A stretch of DNA of 58,907 nt from Alphaproteobacteria bacterium. Lineage in GTDB: Bacteria; Pseudomonadota; Alphaproteobacteria; Caulobacterales; Parvularculaceae. Where the stretch lies: contig WGLT01000014.1 in NCBI GenBank assembly GCA_016125425.1, positions 1 to 58,907 of the forward strand. The letters run 5' to 3'. The notes beneath the pieces were generated by a model that saw only the letters and a program-made list of their open reading frames with translations, was not told where the DNA came from and searched no databases. Position 1 is the first letter of the stretch. The number at the start of each line of letters is the position of its first letter. The position numbers and the translations under genes are program-made. Positions 27,702-37,100 of the stretch are shown here, one piece after another.

Positions 27702-29948
27702 ATGACGGGGGTAAGGGAAGAGGACGTCGCCGCAAGCTTCGCCGCGCGCGTCGACGCCTTGAAACCTCGCCGGCTCATCCTCCTGACGGGAGCGTTTCTG
27801 CTCGCTCTCGTCGTCCTGGTTTTTCTGCAACTGCGATCGGAGACGTCGTCCCGCCGCGTGGAAGCCGCGCTTCGTGTCGATCAGGCAGCGAGCGAATGCG
27901 CGAGCGCGCTCAATGTCGCGATCATGACCGGCGGGTCGGTGCGCCAAACGCTGGCGGCGTGCAGCCCGGGCGGGCGCGCTGCGCTGTATCATCTTTCCGC
28001 GTCGGGCGACATCCTCACCGCTTACGGCGCGACCGACATTACAAATCTCGACGCCGGCGCCGCGCGCACGCTCAATCTGTCGAAGCGCGGCGAAGGCGAG
28101 CTGGATCTGCGGACGGGCGAGGCGACCGCATCCTGGCGACCGCTGGATAATGGCGAAGCGCTGTTGATCGCGGCGCCGGCGGGCGATCTCTATCAGCGCG
28201 CGCCGGTTTGGCTCGGCTACGCCCTCATCCTCGCGGCGATCGCGCTGGTCGTCGCGTCGCTGCTGGCCGCCTTCCTGCGCCAGAGCCGCGCCGCTCTCGA
28301 AGCGGCCGGCGCCGTTGACACGCTGCAGCTCTATGCAGCCGCCTTGGCGGGCGGGCGGTGCAGCCCGTGGTTCTATAACGGCAAAGCGCGCACGGTGACG
28401 ATCGCGCGAACCTTGCTCGAGCCGCTCGGGCTCGGCGCCCGCGACCGAGTCTTTACGATGCGCGAAATCTCCGCGCTCGTTCACCCGAAGGATTTGCGTC
28501 AGGCGCTGGCGATCCTGACCGGCGATCCGTCGGGCGTCAGCGAGGGGCTCATACGCCTGCGCGAGCCGGGCGGGGACTGGTCAAAAGTCTATTTGCGCAC
28601 CTCCGCCGAAGCCGCGCGCTTCCAGCGCGCAGGCGTCGCATTTGATCTCGCCGGCGCGAAGACCGCCTCGCCCGCTTCCGTGATGGCTGAATCACGCCTC
28701 AAAGACGCCATCGAGGCGATTCCGGAAGCGTTTGTTCTCTGGGACGCGCAAGGCAAGCTCGCCGTCTGGAACAGGCGATTCGCCTCGATCTTCCGTTTCG
28801 CCGAGCGCGCTCTAAGGCCTGGCCTTTCTGCGATGGACGTCGCCACGCTCGCGCGCTCACGCGGCGATATCATCACGCAATATTTCGCGCCTGAGGCGCC
28901 GACGAAAGAGCAGAGCGTCGAAGTCGGTCTGCCGGGCGACCGCTGGGTTCACATCTCGCGGAGGCGTACATCCGAAGGCGGGCTTGTCTGTCTTGCAAGC
29001 AATGTCACCGACCTGAAACGTCGGGCGCGCGCGCAAAAGAAGAAAGAGCGCGAACTGCAATCGACCGTCGCCGATCTCGAAGCCTCACAGCAAAAGCTTT
29101 CGGAAACGATGCAGAAATATGAGATCGAAAAGCATCGCGCTGAAGAAGCGAACCGCTCAAAGAGCGAATTCCTCGCCACGATGAGTCACGAACTCAGAAC
29201 GCCGCTCAATGCGATCAACGGTTTTTCCGAGATCATGCAGTCCGAACTTTACGGGCCGATCGGCGACGAGAAGTACAAGGAATATGTCAGCGACATCCTG
29301 TCGAGCGGGCGTCATCTTCTCGAGCTCATCGACGACATTCTCGACATGTCGAAAATTGAGGCCGGCCGCATCGAACTGGAGCCGAAGCGCGTCGAAATCG
29401 AAAAGACGCTGCAGGAGTGCGTTCGCCTCGTCGCAAAGCGCGCCAGCGATGCGGGCGTCAAGCTCACTGCTTCAGTCGGCCATGCGCCCGCCGTCTGGGC
29501 GGATGCGCGCGCGGTCAAGCAGGTGGCGCTCAACCTGCTGTCAAATGCGATCAAATTCACGGACGCAGGCGGCGAGGTGACGATCACGGCCGAAGCCGAC
29601 CTGGACGGCGTCACCGTCATCGTGGCCGACTCCGGCGCCGGCATCGATAAGGAGCAGTTGCAGCGCCTTGGCGCGCCCTTCGCGCTCGGCGGGGATCATC
29701 TTTCGAGAAGCCGCCGGGGGTCCGGTCTTGGCCTCGCGCTTTCGAAATCGCTGATGGAGCTGCAGGGCGGCATACTCGCCATCGCCAGCGAACCGGGGCG
29801 CGGCACCGTCGCCTGCGCGACCTTCCCGCGCCGGCGCGACGCGCGCGTGCGCCTGCCGCAATTCATGCGCGCAAGCGCGCACATTCTGACCAACGCCGCC
29901 GCACGCAAGGAAGACGCGCCTCAAGCGACCCCCGAAGCGGCGGAATAG
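27702..29948 (+). CDS. Sensor histidine kinase, PleC/DivJ-like
   Basis: This 748-residue membrane kinase has two hydrophobic helices (~26-46 and ~172-192) flanking a periplasmic sensor region, then two PAS-like segments (the second VLWDAQGKLAVWNRRFASIF, ~345). A coiled coil precedes HisKA with MSHELRTPLNAINGFSEIM (His ~496). The HATPase domain has NLLSNAIKFTD, DSGAGID and RGSGLGLALS. The HisKA block, including LYGPIGDEKYKEYV and DDILDMSKIEAGRIEL, is very like Caulobacter PleC and DivJ, which set the phosphorylation of DivK in the cell cycle. That role is inference. No response regulator gene is adjacent. Confidence 0.88.
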   Translation: MTGVREEDVAASFAARVDALKPRRLILLTGAFLLALVVLVFLQLRSETSSRRVEAALRVDQAASECASALNVAIMTGGSVRQTLAACSPGGRAALYHLSASGDILTAYGATDITNLDAGAARTLNLSKRGEGELDLRTGEATASWRPLDNGEALLIAAPAGDLYQRAPVWLGYALILAAIALVVASLLAAFLRQSRAALEAAGAVDTLQLYAAALAGGRCSPWFYNGKARTVTIARTLLEPLGLGARDRVFTMREISALVHPKDLRQALAILTGDPSGVSEGLIRLREPGGDWSKVYLRTSAEAARFQRAGVAFDLAGAKTASPASVMAESRLKDAIEAIPEAFVLWDAQGKLAVWNRRFASIFRFAERALRPGLSAMDVATLARSRGDIITQYFAPEAPTKEQSVEVGLPGDRWVHISRRRTSEGGLVCLASNVTDLKRRARAQKKKERELQSTVADLEASQQKLSETMQKYEIEKHRAEEANRSKSEFLATMSHELRTPLNAINGFSEIMQSELYGPIGDEKYKEYVSDILSSGRHLLELIDDILDMSKIEAGRIELEPKRVEIEKTLQECVRLVAKRASDAGVKLTASVGHAPAVWADARAVKQVALNLLSNAIKFTDAGGEVTITAEADLDGVTVIVADSGAGIDKEQLQRLGAPFALGGDHLSRSRRGSGLGLALSKSLMELQGGILAIASEPGRGTVACATFPRRRDARVRLPQFMRASAHILTNAAARKEDAPQATPEAAE

Positions 29949-30129
29949 CGCTCCGATTGCCCGGAAGAGTCGACGATCTATACTTACGCCGCACCGCGAC
30001 GAATCCGCATACCGTAAAAATTTCGGTGGCTCGCAACCGCCCGAAGGCGCAAATTCGAAACGACGGCGCGGCGCGGGATTTCCGTCCCGGTTGCGGCGAA
30101 AATCAGGCGCGATAGAGGGAGAGCCAGTC

Positions 30130-30552
30130 ATGACGCATAAAGGCGAATGCTTCTGCGGCGAAGTAAAAATCGAAGTGAGCGGCGAACCGGAAGGCATGGG
30201 ATATTGTCATTGCCGGTCCTGCCGATCCTGGTCGGCTGGCCCGGTGAACGCTTTCACGCTATGGAAGCCTGAAAATGTGCGCGTCGTATCCGGATCGGGA
30301 AAACTCCGCGTTTTCAAGAAAACACCGAAAAGCGAGCGCGCTTACTGCAAGAAATGCGGCGGACACGTCATGACGAAGCATCCGGGTTTCGGTTTGATCG
30401 ACGTTTACGCCGCGACCATTCCGAGCCTGCCATTCAAGCCGGGCGTTCATGTGAACTACGCCGAAACGGTTCTGCCGATGAAAGACGGTCTGCCGAAATT
30501 CCGCGACTTTCCGGCCGAACTCGGCGGGTCCGGCGAACAAATTCCCGAGTGA
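30130..30552 (+). CDS. GFA family (glutathione-dependent formaldehyde-activating-like) protein
   Basis: This 140-residue zinc-binding protein starts at an ATG with GGAGA seven bases upstream. Metal-binding cysteines are seen as GECFCGEV (~5-10), CHCRSCR (~29-35) and CKKCGGHV (~75-80), the typical CENP-V/GFA pattern. The family name comes from formaldehyde-glutathione enzymes, but most members are uncharacterised. It stands alone and is convergent with the following small gene, with 6 bp between the stops. Confidence 0.88.
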   Translation: MTHKGECFCGEVKIEVSGEPEGMGYCHCRSCRSWSAGPVNAFTLWKPENVRVVSGSGKLRVFKKTPKSERAYCKKCGGHVMTKHPGFGLIDVYAATIPSLPFKPGVHVNYAETVLPMKDGLPKFRDFPAELGGSGEQIPE

Positions 30553-30558
30553 GCGCAG

Positions 30559-30861
30559 CTAGGCGCCTAAACTCAGCGCCCGGCGTTCGACAGCGTCTTT
30601 CGACTGTTTGAGACCGAGCCCCGTCGCTTCGCGAAACACTTTGATCGCTTCGATCTTTTTTCGTTCGGAAAGAAGCCGGTCGATCTGCATCCGCACATCG
30701 GGAGACAGTCCCGCAAGCGCCGCCTCGACAGCCTCGTTGTCGAGGCGGTCGCGTTCGGCGCGATCCTCGGCGCTGACGCCGCGCGCCGCGCGGCCCAGCA
30801 AGAAAGCGACGATCGCGACGCCGACCAAAATCAGTATCTGATCCGGGTGAAAGCCGGACAT
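30559..30861 (-). CDS. Membrane-anchored protein with ribosomal L7/L12-like C-terminal domain
   Basis: This 100-residue protein has an N-terminal hydrophobic helix (ILILVGVAIVAFLLGRAA, residues ~9-26), a charged linker, and a C-terminal segment RKKIEAIKVFREATGLGLKQSKDAVERR. That segment resembles the C-terminal domain of L7/L12 (K-x-x-x-I-K-x-V-R-x-x-T-G-L-G-L-K-E-A-K). GGAG lies six bases before the ATG. In L7/L12 this region recruits translation GTPases. A membrane-tethered copy could bring such a factor, or another helical partner, to the membrane. Its function is unknown. Confidence 0.75.
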   Translation of the reverse strand: MSGFHPDQILILVGVAIVAFLLGRAARGVSAEDRAERDRLDNEAVEAALAGLSPDVRMQIDRLLSERKKIEAIKVFREATGLGLKQSKDAVERRALSLGA

Positions 30862-30923
30862 GGCGCGCTCCGTCTTCGCCTGTCTCGCCAGCTTAGGCTG
30901 CGTCGGCCCCGGATCAAATTCAG

Positions 30924-32147
30924 CTAAACGGCGTTTGAATGTTTCTTGAACTCCAGACGCGCGATCGCGCGGCAGTGGACCTCATCAGGTCCGTCGGCGA
31001 GGCGAAGCGTCCGCAAATGCGCATAGGCGCGCGCAAGACCGAAATCAGTCGTTACGCCGCCCCCGCCATGCGCCTGAATGGCGTCGTCGATCACTTTGAG
31101 GGCGACTCGCGGCGCCGCGACCTTGATCATGGCGATTTCGGCCTGCGCCGCCTTATTGCCGACCGTATCCATCATCCAAGCGGCTTTCAGCGTTAACAAC
31201 CGCGCCATTTCAATGTCGATTCGCGCCTCGGCGACGCGCTGCTCCCAAATCGAATGCCTGTAGATCGGCTTGCCAAAGGCTTCGCGGGCCAAAAGCCGCT
31301 TCACCATTTTTTCAAGCGCGACTTCAGCCGCCCCGATCGTTCTCATACAGTGATGGATGCGGCCCGGTCCGAGCCGGCCCTGCGCGATTTCGAAACCGCG
31401 CCCCTCGCCAAGCAGAATGTTTTCCTTCGGCACACGGACATTATCGAGGATGACCTCCATATGTCCGTGCGGCGCATCGTCATAGCCGAATACCGGCAAA
31501 TGACGAACGATCTTTATCCCTTCGGCGTCGGCAGGAACCAGGATCATGGATTGTTGGACATGCCGCTCGGCAGTTTTGTCGGTCTTGCCCATGACGATAT
31601 AGATCTTGCAGCGCGGATCGCCCGCGCCCGACGACCACCATTTGCGCCCGTTGATGATGTAATCGTCGCCGTCGCGCGTAATCTCGGTTTCGATATTGGT
31701 GGCGTCCGACGAAGCGACCTGCGGCTCCGTCATCAAGAAGGCCGAGCGAATCTTCCCGTCGAGCAAGGGGAGGAGCCATTGCTCCTGCTGGGCCGGCGAC
31801 CCGTATTGCATTAGGACTTCCATATTGCCCGTATCCGGCGCGGCGCAGTTGAAGACTTCCGGCGCAATGGGGCAGCGACCCATTTCTTCGGCGAGCGGCG
31901 CGTAATCGGCGTTGGAAAGCCCGGGCCCGAATTTCGGATTGGGATGGAACATGTTCCAGAGGCCTTCCGCCTTCGCCTTGGCTTTCAGCTCCTCAATGAT
32001 AGGCGGAATCCTCCAGCGCCCTTCTCCCGGCCCGAATTCCTCGAGTTGGCGTTCGTAGATCTCATTGCCCTCATAAACATGCGCGTCCATGAAGGCGCGC
32101 ACGCGGGCGAGATAATCCTTGCAGCGGGGGGAGTATTCGAATTCCAT
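30924..32147 (-). CDS. Acyl-CoA dehydrogenase
   Basis: This 407-residue FAD enzyme starts at the ATG at 32147, with AAGGAGCG seven bases upstream; a longer reading would add 11 residues. The FAD/substrate-binding block [22 protein letters not shown] and the [25 protein letters not shown] strand are characteristic. The C-terminal helical domain has [29 protein letters not shown]. The latter form is typical of the long-chain ACAD10/11-like group. It would act in beta-oxidation, though no other fatty-acid gene is adjacent. Confidence 0.92.
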   Translation of the reverse strand: MEFEYSPRCKDYLARVRAFMDAHVYEGNEIYERQLEEFGPGEGRWRIPPIIEELKAKAKAEGLWNMFHPNPKFGPGLSNADYAPLAEEMGRCPIAPEVFNCAAPDTGNMEVLMQYGSPAQQEQWLLPLLDGKIRSAFLMTEPQVASSDATNIETEITRDGDDYIINGRKWWSSGAGDPRCKIYIVMGKTDKTAERHVQQSMILVPADAEGIKIVRHLPVFGYDDAPHGHMEVILDNVRVPKENILLGEGRGFEIAQGRLGPGRIHHCMRTIGAAEVALEKMVKRLLAREAFGKPIYRHSIWEQRVAEARIDIEMARLLTLKAAWMMDTVGNKAAQAEIAMIKVAAPRVALKVIDDAIQAHGGGGVTTDFGLARAYAHLRTLRLADGPDEVHCRAIARLEFKKHSNAV

Positions 32148-32225
32148 CGGAGCGCTCCTTCGAGTCGTGGCGCAAAGCATAGTCGTGCGAAGGCGCGTTG
32201 GAAGCTCGTAACGCAGTCCGCAGAC

Positions 32226-32681
<456 letters not shown>

Positions 32682-32725
32682 GCCGACTATCGCCCGCCTG
32701 CGTCAGCGATGCTAGGACCTGGCCG

Positions 32726-33493
32726 ATGAACGCTGAATCCTCCGACGACAATTCCGCAACGGGCGAGCGCATCGCCAAATATCTGGCGCGCGCCGGGATC
32801 GCCTCGCGCCGCGAGGCCGAGCGCCTCATCGAACAGGGAATCATCACCGTTGACGGAAAAACGCTGACAAGCCCCGCCTTCAAAGTGCTGCCCGGCATGG
32901 AGGTGCGCGTCGACGGGACCCGCGTCGGAGCGAAAGAGCCTGCGCGGCTCTGGCGCTATCACAAGCCGGCGGGGCTCGTAACGACGCATAAGGACCCGCA
33001 AAAGCGCCCGACCGTATTCGAGGCGGTCGCGGATCGCCTGCCGCGAGTCATATCGGTCGGCCGGCTCGACCTGACGACCGAAGGGTTGTTGCTCTTGACA
33101 AATGACGGCGGCCTTGCGCGCCGTCTGGAGCTGCCATCGACAGGCTGGGTGAGGCGCTATCGCGTGCGCGCCTATGGCAGGCCGGACCCGAAAGCGCTCG
33201 CCGCCTTGCAGGACGGCGTTGAGATCGACGGCGTCAAATACGGCCCCGTGCGCGCCGAACTTGAAAAGCAGCAGGGCGGCAACGCCTGGATCGCCGTGTC
33301 CGTCACCGAGGGAAAAAACCGCGAAGTCAGGAAGCTGATGGAGCATTTGGGACTCAAGGTGAACAGGCTCATCCGCACCGCCTATGGACCGTTTCAACTG
33401 GGCTCCATGAAGTCCGGCGCGATTGAAGAAATTCCGACGAAGCAGCTTCGCGAACAGCTGGGTCGAAAGATCTGCGAGGAGATCGGGCTGTGA
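32726..33493 (+). CDS. rluB: 23S rRNA pseudouridine synthase (RluB family)
   Basis: This 255-residue protein has an N-terminal S4 RNA-binding domain (RIAKYLARAGIASRREAERLIEQGIITVDG, residues ~12-45). The RsuA-type catalytic domain has the Asp motif SVGRLDLTTEGLLLLTND (~113) and the C-terminal VTEGKNREVRKLMEHLGL. It isomerises a uridine in helix 89-91 of 23S rRNA. RsuA/RluE-type 16S or other 23S specificity is possible. Its stop overlaps the GTG of the DUF4169 gene (GTGA), and rsmD lies a little downstream, so this is an RNA-modification neighbourhood. Confidence 0.92.
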   Translation: MNAESSDDNSATGERIAKYLARAGIASRREAERLIEQGIITVDGKTLTSPAFKVLPGMEVRVDGTRVGAKEPARLWRYHKPAGLVTTHKDPQKRPTVFEAVADRLPRVISVGRLDLTTEGLLLLTNDGGLARRLELPSTGWVRRYRVRAYGRPDPKALAALQDGVEIDGVKYGPVRAELEKQQGGNAWIAVSVTEGKNREVRKLMEHLGLKVNRLIRTAYGPFQLGSMKSGAIEEIPTKQLREQLGRKICEEIGL

Positions 33494-33671
33494 GCGACAT
33501 CGTGAGCCTCAACAAATTCCGCAAAAAAAGGCGGCGCAGGAAAAGCGAAAGCGCGCCGAGGAAAACCGCGCCAAATTCGGCCGCACGAAAGCGAAGAAGG
33601 CTAGAGACGAACAAGTCCGCAAAGCGCTTGAAAGGCATGTAGACGGGCATAAGAACGAAGGAGCTGACTGA
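33490..33671 (+). CDS. DUF4169-family small protein, reading frame broken at an A7 run
   Basis: The gene starts at a GTG overlapping the rluB stop. The first 14 codons read MSDIVSLNKFRKK, the normal DUF4169 opening. Then a run of seven A (33523-33529) puts the rest out of frame. In the -1 frame the sequence continues AAQEKRKRAEENRAKFGRTK, then a typical family C-terminus ending DGHKNEGAD and TGA at 33669-33671. A single -1 slip on the A run restores a full-length protein of about 60 residues. This is either slippage-dependent expression, a frameshift mutation or a sequencing error in a homopolymer. The family's function is unknown. Confidence 0.7.
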
Positions 33672-33729
33672 CAGCCCCGCTCCGGCTCGCAGCGCCGGAC
33701 CCGAATGCGCGAATTGGGAAGAAACAACC

Positions 33730-34146
33730 ATGGCCCCGCCCTTCAAAATCAAACATATCGACCACATCGTGCTTCGCGTCGCCAATATCGAAAAAATGAT
33801 GACTTTCTATCGCGAAGTCCTTGGCTGTGCGTTCGAGAAAGACCAGTCAGCGATCGGCCTCTGGCAATTGCGCGCTGGCGCCTCGCTGATTGATCTCATA
33901 TCCGTCGATGGCGCGCTCGGGTCAAAAGGCGGCGCAGCGCCTGGCGTTGAGGCGCGCAATCTCGACCATTTCGCGCTGAGCGTCGAAAACTTCGACGATG
34001 GAGCCATGCGCGCGCATTTTGAAAAACACGGCGTTACGGTGACGCAGTCCGGCGAGCGCTATGGGGCGGAGGGCGACGGGCCTTCGATTTATATTCTCGA
34101 CCCTGAGGGCAATGAGGTCGAGATCAAAGGCCCGCCGAGACGGTGA
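33730..34146 (+). CDS. VOC family (glyoxalase/bleomycin resistance fold) protein
   Basis: This 138-residue protein is a single glyoxalase-fold unit. It has KHIDHIVLRVANIEKMMTFYREVLGC at the N-terminus, RNLDHFALSVENFDD in the middle and SIYILDPEGNEVEIKGPP at the C-terminus. Metal ligands are His in I-D-H-I-V, His in L-D-H-F-A and Glu in N-E-V-E-I-K. The substrate is not deducible. Its stop overlaps a GTG of the rsmD reading frame, so it is co-transcribed with rsmD. Confidence 0.9.
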   Translation: MAPPFKIKHIDHIVLRVANIEKMMTFYREVLGCAFEKDQSAIGLWQLRAGASLIDLISVDGALGSKGGAAPGVEARNLDHFALSVENFDDGAMRAHFEKHGVTVTQSGERYGAEGDGPSIYILDPEGNEVEIKGPPRR

Positions 34147-34151
34147 CATCC

Positions 34152-34715
34152 ATGCGCATTGTCGGCGGAAAATTCAGGGGGCGAAGCATCCTCACGCCGA
34201 AGGGCCGGGACACCCGTCCCACATCGGATAAAGCGCGCGAGTCGTTGTTTAATATCCTCTCTCATCGCGGCGACTTCTCGCTCGAAGGCGCGCGGGTGAT
34301 CGATCTTTTCGCGGGCTCCGGCGCGCTGGGATTCGAAGCGATGTCGCGCGGCGCGCATTGGTGTCTGTTCGTCGAAACGGACGCCGCGGCTCGCGGCGCG
34401 ATCCGCGATAATATCGAAGCGCTCGGCCTTTTCGGCTCGACGCGGCTCCATCGGCGTTCGGCGACGAGCCTCGGGTCGAAACCCGCCGGAGTCGGCCCGC
34501 CCTTTACGCTCGCCTTTCTCGACCCGCCCTACCGCGAAGACCTCGCCGCGCCCGCGATGGAGACGTTGAAGTCCGGCGGATGGCTGAGCGAGGACGCGCT
34601 TGTCGTCGTTGAACAGGCGGTCGAGGAAGTCCCGGTCGCTGTTGCCGGCTTTAAAGAAATCGACCGGCGCGATTACGGCGCGGCGCAGATCGGTTTTTAT
34701 ACGTTGAACGAATAG
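34152..34715 (+). CDS. rsmD: 16S rRNA (guanine-966-N2)-methyltransferase
   Basis: This 187-residue SAM-dependent enzyme starts MRIVGGKFRGRSILTPKG, the standard RsmD N-terminus, which is why the ATG at 34152 is preferred over the GTG at 34143. The SAM site is VIDLFAGSGALGFEAMSRGA (~55) and the catalytic motif is LDPPYRED (~123). It methylates G966 of 16S rRNA during small-subunit assembly. It lies downstream of rluB and the VOC gene on the same strand. Confidence 0.93.
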   Translation: MRIVGGKFRGRSILTPKGRDTRPTSDKARESLFNILSHRGDFSLEGARVIDLFAGSGALGFEAMSRGAHWCLFVETDAAARGAIRDNIEALGLFGSTRLHRRSATSLGSKPAGVGPPFTLAFLDPPYREDLAAPAMETLKSGGWLSEDALVVVEQAVEEVPVAVAGFKEIDRRDYGAAQIGFYTLNE

Positions 34716-34734
34716 AACTGTGAGGGAGGCGAAA

Positions 34735-36270
34735 ATGAAACGCATCTGCGGGCTCGTCATTGTCGCGGCCGCCTCGGCGTTCGCGTCGTTCGGCGCAGAG
34801 GCGCAATCCGCGCCCGATGCGTCGCGAATTCGCGCGATCACGCAAAACGACCCTGTCGCCTCGCTCGACTTTCTGCGCGAGACGCTGTCTCTGCCCAATG
34901 ACGCGACCTATCCCGAAGAAATCGCCGCGCTGCTCGACTGGCTCGAACCGCAATTTCAAAAGCGCGGCTTCACGACAAAGCGGCTTCCGACGGACGGCAA
35001 TCCGGTACTTTTCGCCGAACGCCGGACGCCGGGCGCGACGAAAACGGCGCTCTTCTACATGCATTCTGACGGCCAGCCTGTTGATCCCTCCAAATGGAAT
35101 CAGCCCGATCCCTATAAGCCGGTTATGAAAACCAGAAATGCGGACGGTTCGTGGAAATCGATCGACTGGCCGGAAAACAGATCGAAGGTCAGTCGCGACT
35201 GGCGGGTCTTCGCCCGTTCGTCCGCCGACGACAAAGGACAGATTGCTCAATTCCTGCTCGCGATCGACGCCCTCGACGGAGCAAAGCTCCCTCCCGGTTA
35301 CAACATAAAACTCTTTATCGACACTGAGGAAGAGCAGGGCTCGCCGCATATTGCGAGCGCCATCGCCGCCAATCGCGACCTCCTGACAGCGGATTTTCTG
35401 CTGATCTTTGACGGGCCGCCGCACGCCTCCGGCAGGCCGACCGTAACGCTCGGGGCGCGCGGCATCGCGACGATCACGCTGACGACTTACGGACCGAAAA
35501 CGCCGCAACATAGCGGTCATTACGGCAATTATCTCCCGAACCCGGCCTTTGAACTCGCCCGCATTCTCTCTTCGATGAAAGACCCGAGCGGGCGCGTCCT
35601 TATCAAAGGCTATTATGACGGCGTGAGACTCGACGAAAAAACGCGCGCGATGCTCGCAGCGACGCCGGACGACGAAACGGCGATCCTCTCGCGCGTCGAA
35701 GTCGCAAAACCCGAGAAGGTCGCGCCGTCATTGCAGGAAGCTCTGCAATATCCGTCCCTCAACATTCGCGGCATGGCGTCGGCTTGGGTCGGCAAGGAGG
35801 CGCGCACCGTCATTCCTTCGACGGCGACCGCGGAGATCGACATTCGCACCGTCAAGGAAACGCCTCCCGAGCGGCTCGTCCGCCTCGTCAGGCGTCACAT
35901 TGAAAAACTGGGATACTACGTCATCGACCATGAACCGAGCGACGTCGAACGCCTGGCCCATGCGGGCATCGTCCGCTTCGACGCCGAAATCAGCTATCCC
36001 GCCTTTCGTTCGAATTATGATTCAAACGCCAGCGTCATCGCGCGCAGCGCCATCCGGCGTCTTTACGGCGAAGAGCCGATCGTGCTTCGCACGAGCGGCG
36101 GCTCCGTCCCGGTTTCGCCCTTTGTCGAAGCGCTCGGCGCGCCGGCGGCGATTGTCTCGACTGTCAATCCCGACAATAACCAGCACAGCCCGAATGAAAA
36201 TCTTCGCGTCGGCGAGTTCCTCGACGGAATTTCGATCATGGCGGCGATCATGACCTCGCCGGCGCCATAA
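34735..36270 (+). CDS. Secreted M20-family metallopeptidase
   Basis: This 511-residue protein starts at an ATG with GGGAGG seven bases upstream. A signal peptide ends near FGAEAQSAPD (~24), so it is periplasmic or exported. The M20 dinuclear zinc site is visible: FYMHSDGQPVDP (first His/Asp), SSADDKGQIAQF (bridging Asp) and FIDTEEEQGSPHI (catalytic Glu). The lid domain is inserted around residues 235-360. Relatives are carboxypeptidase G2- or dipeptidase-like. Exact specificity is unknown. Confidence 0.88.
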   Translation: MKRICGLVIVAAASAFASFGAEAQSAPDASRIRAITQNDPVASLDFLRETLSLPNDATYPEEIAALLDWLEPQFQKRGFTTKRLPTDGNPVLFAERRTPGATKTALFYMHSDGQPVDPSKWNQPDPYKPVMKTRNADGSWKSIDWPENRSKVSRDWRVFARSSADDKGQIAQFLLAIDALDGAKLPPGYNIKLFIDTEEEQGSPHIASAIAANRDLLTADFLLIFDGPPHASGRPTVTLGARGIATITLTTYGPKTPQHSGHYGNYLPNPAFELARILSSMKDPSGRVLIKGYYDGVRLDEKTRAMLAATPDDETAILSRVEVAKPEKVAPSLQEALQYPSLNIRGMASAWVGKEARTVIPSTATAEIDIRTVKETPPERLVRLVRRHIEKLGYYVIDHEPSDVERLAHAGIVRFDAEISYPAFRSNYDSNASVIARSAIRRLYGEEPIVLRTSGGSVPVSPFVEALGAPAAIVSTVNPDNNQHSPNENLRVGEFLDGISIMAAIMTSPAP

Positions 36271-36340
36271 GGCCCCGCCTCTTTACGCGCGACCCCGGGG
36301 CTCCTATCTTCACCCTTGCTGCCCGGCGCGTCAGGACGAC

Positions 36341-36475
36341 ATTCCCCGGGGCCGTAAATCTATGAATGGGAGCTGTCTCTGATGGGGACCGTGGTCCCCG
36401 TCACGCGGCGCCCACCTGGTCCTTAGGGTCCAGGGCGAATAAGAGTCCGACGGCCAGGGCGGCGCCGGGTTCCTT
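36341..36475 (+). ncRNA. ssrS: 6S RNA (SsrS)
   Basis: Between the M20 gene and the cyclo-ligase gene lies a region that is not coding but is highly structured. Alphaproteobacterial 6S hallmarks are present: TGGGAGCTGTCTCTGA, the apical hairpin GGGGACCGTGGTCCCC, and GCCCACCTGGTCCTTAGGG. The ends (TCCCCGGGGCCG and CGGCGCCGGGT) can close a terminal stem. 6S RNA binds sigma-70 RNA polymerase as a promoter mimic. Synteny with the downstream cyclo-ligase is the classic arrangement. The exact ends are estimates. Confidence 0.8.
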
Positions 36476-36540
36476 GCGGCCGAGCGGAGGTACTTCGCCT
36501 GCTCATCCCTCTCTCGCCTCTCCTTTCGCGAAAGCAGCTT

Positions 36541-37092
36541 TTGCGCGCGCGGCTGAAAGGCGAGCGGCGCGCAGCGGCGGCGGCGCGGCCGGACGCCGGC
36601 GAGCACGCCGCGCGAAATTTCATGGCGAATATTCCGGTCGAAAAAGGCGCTGTCGTCGCGCTTTATCATCCGATTAAGGACGAACTCGACACGGCGCCGC
36701 TTGGGCGGGCGTTGATCGAGCGCGGCGCGCGGCTCGCCCTGCCCGTGGTCGCCCGCAAGAATGCGCCGCTGGAATTCCGCGCGTTCGCTTATGGCGATGC
36801 GCTGCTCAAGGGCGTCCACGGCAGCCTTGAGCCGGAAGCCGACGCGCCGCTCGCAGAACCGGATATAGTCGTGACGCCGCTCCTCGGCTTTACGCGCGCG
36901 GGGGGCAGACTGGGACTGGGCGGCGGTTATTATGACAGGACCCTCGCCGGACTGAGGGCCGCACGGACGATCATGGCGGTCGGCTACGCTTTCGGCGCCC
37001 AGGAAGTTGACGCGCTGCCGCTCTCCAACCTAGACCAGCGTCTTGACTGGATCGTCACCGAGCGCGAGGCCATCCGCGTCGCGAACAAGTAA
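36541..37092 (+). CDS. ygfA: 5-formyltetrahydrofolate cyclo-ligase
   Basis: This protein of about 183 residues converts 5-formyl-THF to 5,10-methenyl-THF with ATP. The ATP/folate motif GGRLGLGGGYYDRTL is at ~120, with ALYHPIKDELDT in the N-terminal half. The TTG start is uncertain. The codons just before it (R-K-Q-L) match the family's conserved K-x-x-L-R N-terminus, so true initiation may lie a little upstream at a rare codon. Position just after 6S RNA is typical, and the two may be transcribed together. Confidence 0.88.
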   Translation: MRARLKGERRAAAAARPDAGEHAARNFMANIPVEKGAVVALYHPIKDELDTAPLGRALIERGARLALPVVARKNAPLEFRAFAYGDALLKGVHGSLEPEADAPLAEPDIVVTPLLGFTRAGGRLGLGGGYYDRTLAGLRAARTIMAVGYAFGAQEVDALPLSNLDQRLDWIVTEREAIRVANK

Positions 37093-37100
37093 GGAGCGCC

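Noticed and set aside
27120-28484. 454-codon minus-strand ORF
   Set aside because: It runs antisense across the end of pepN and the start of the histidine kinase gene, and its composition is that of a shadow frame.
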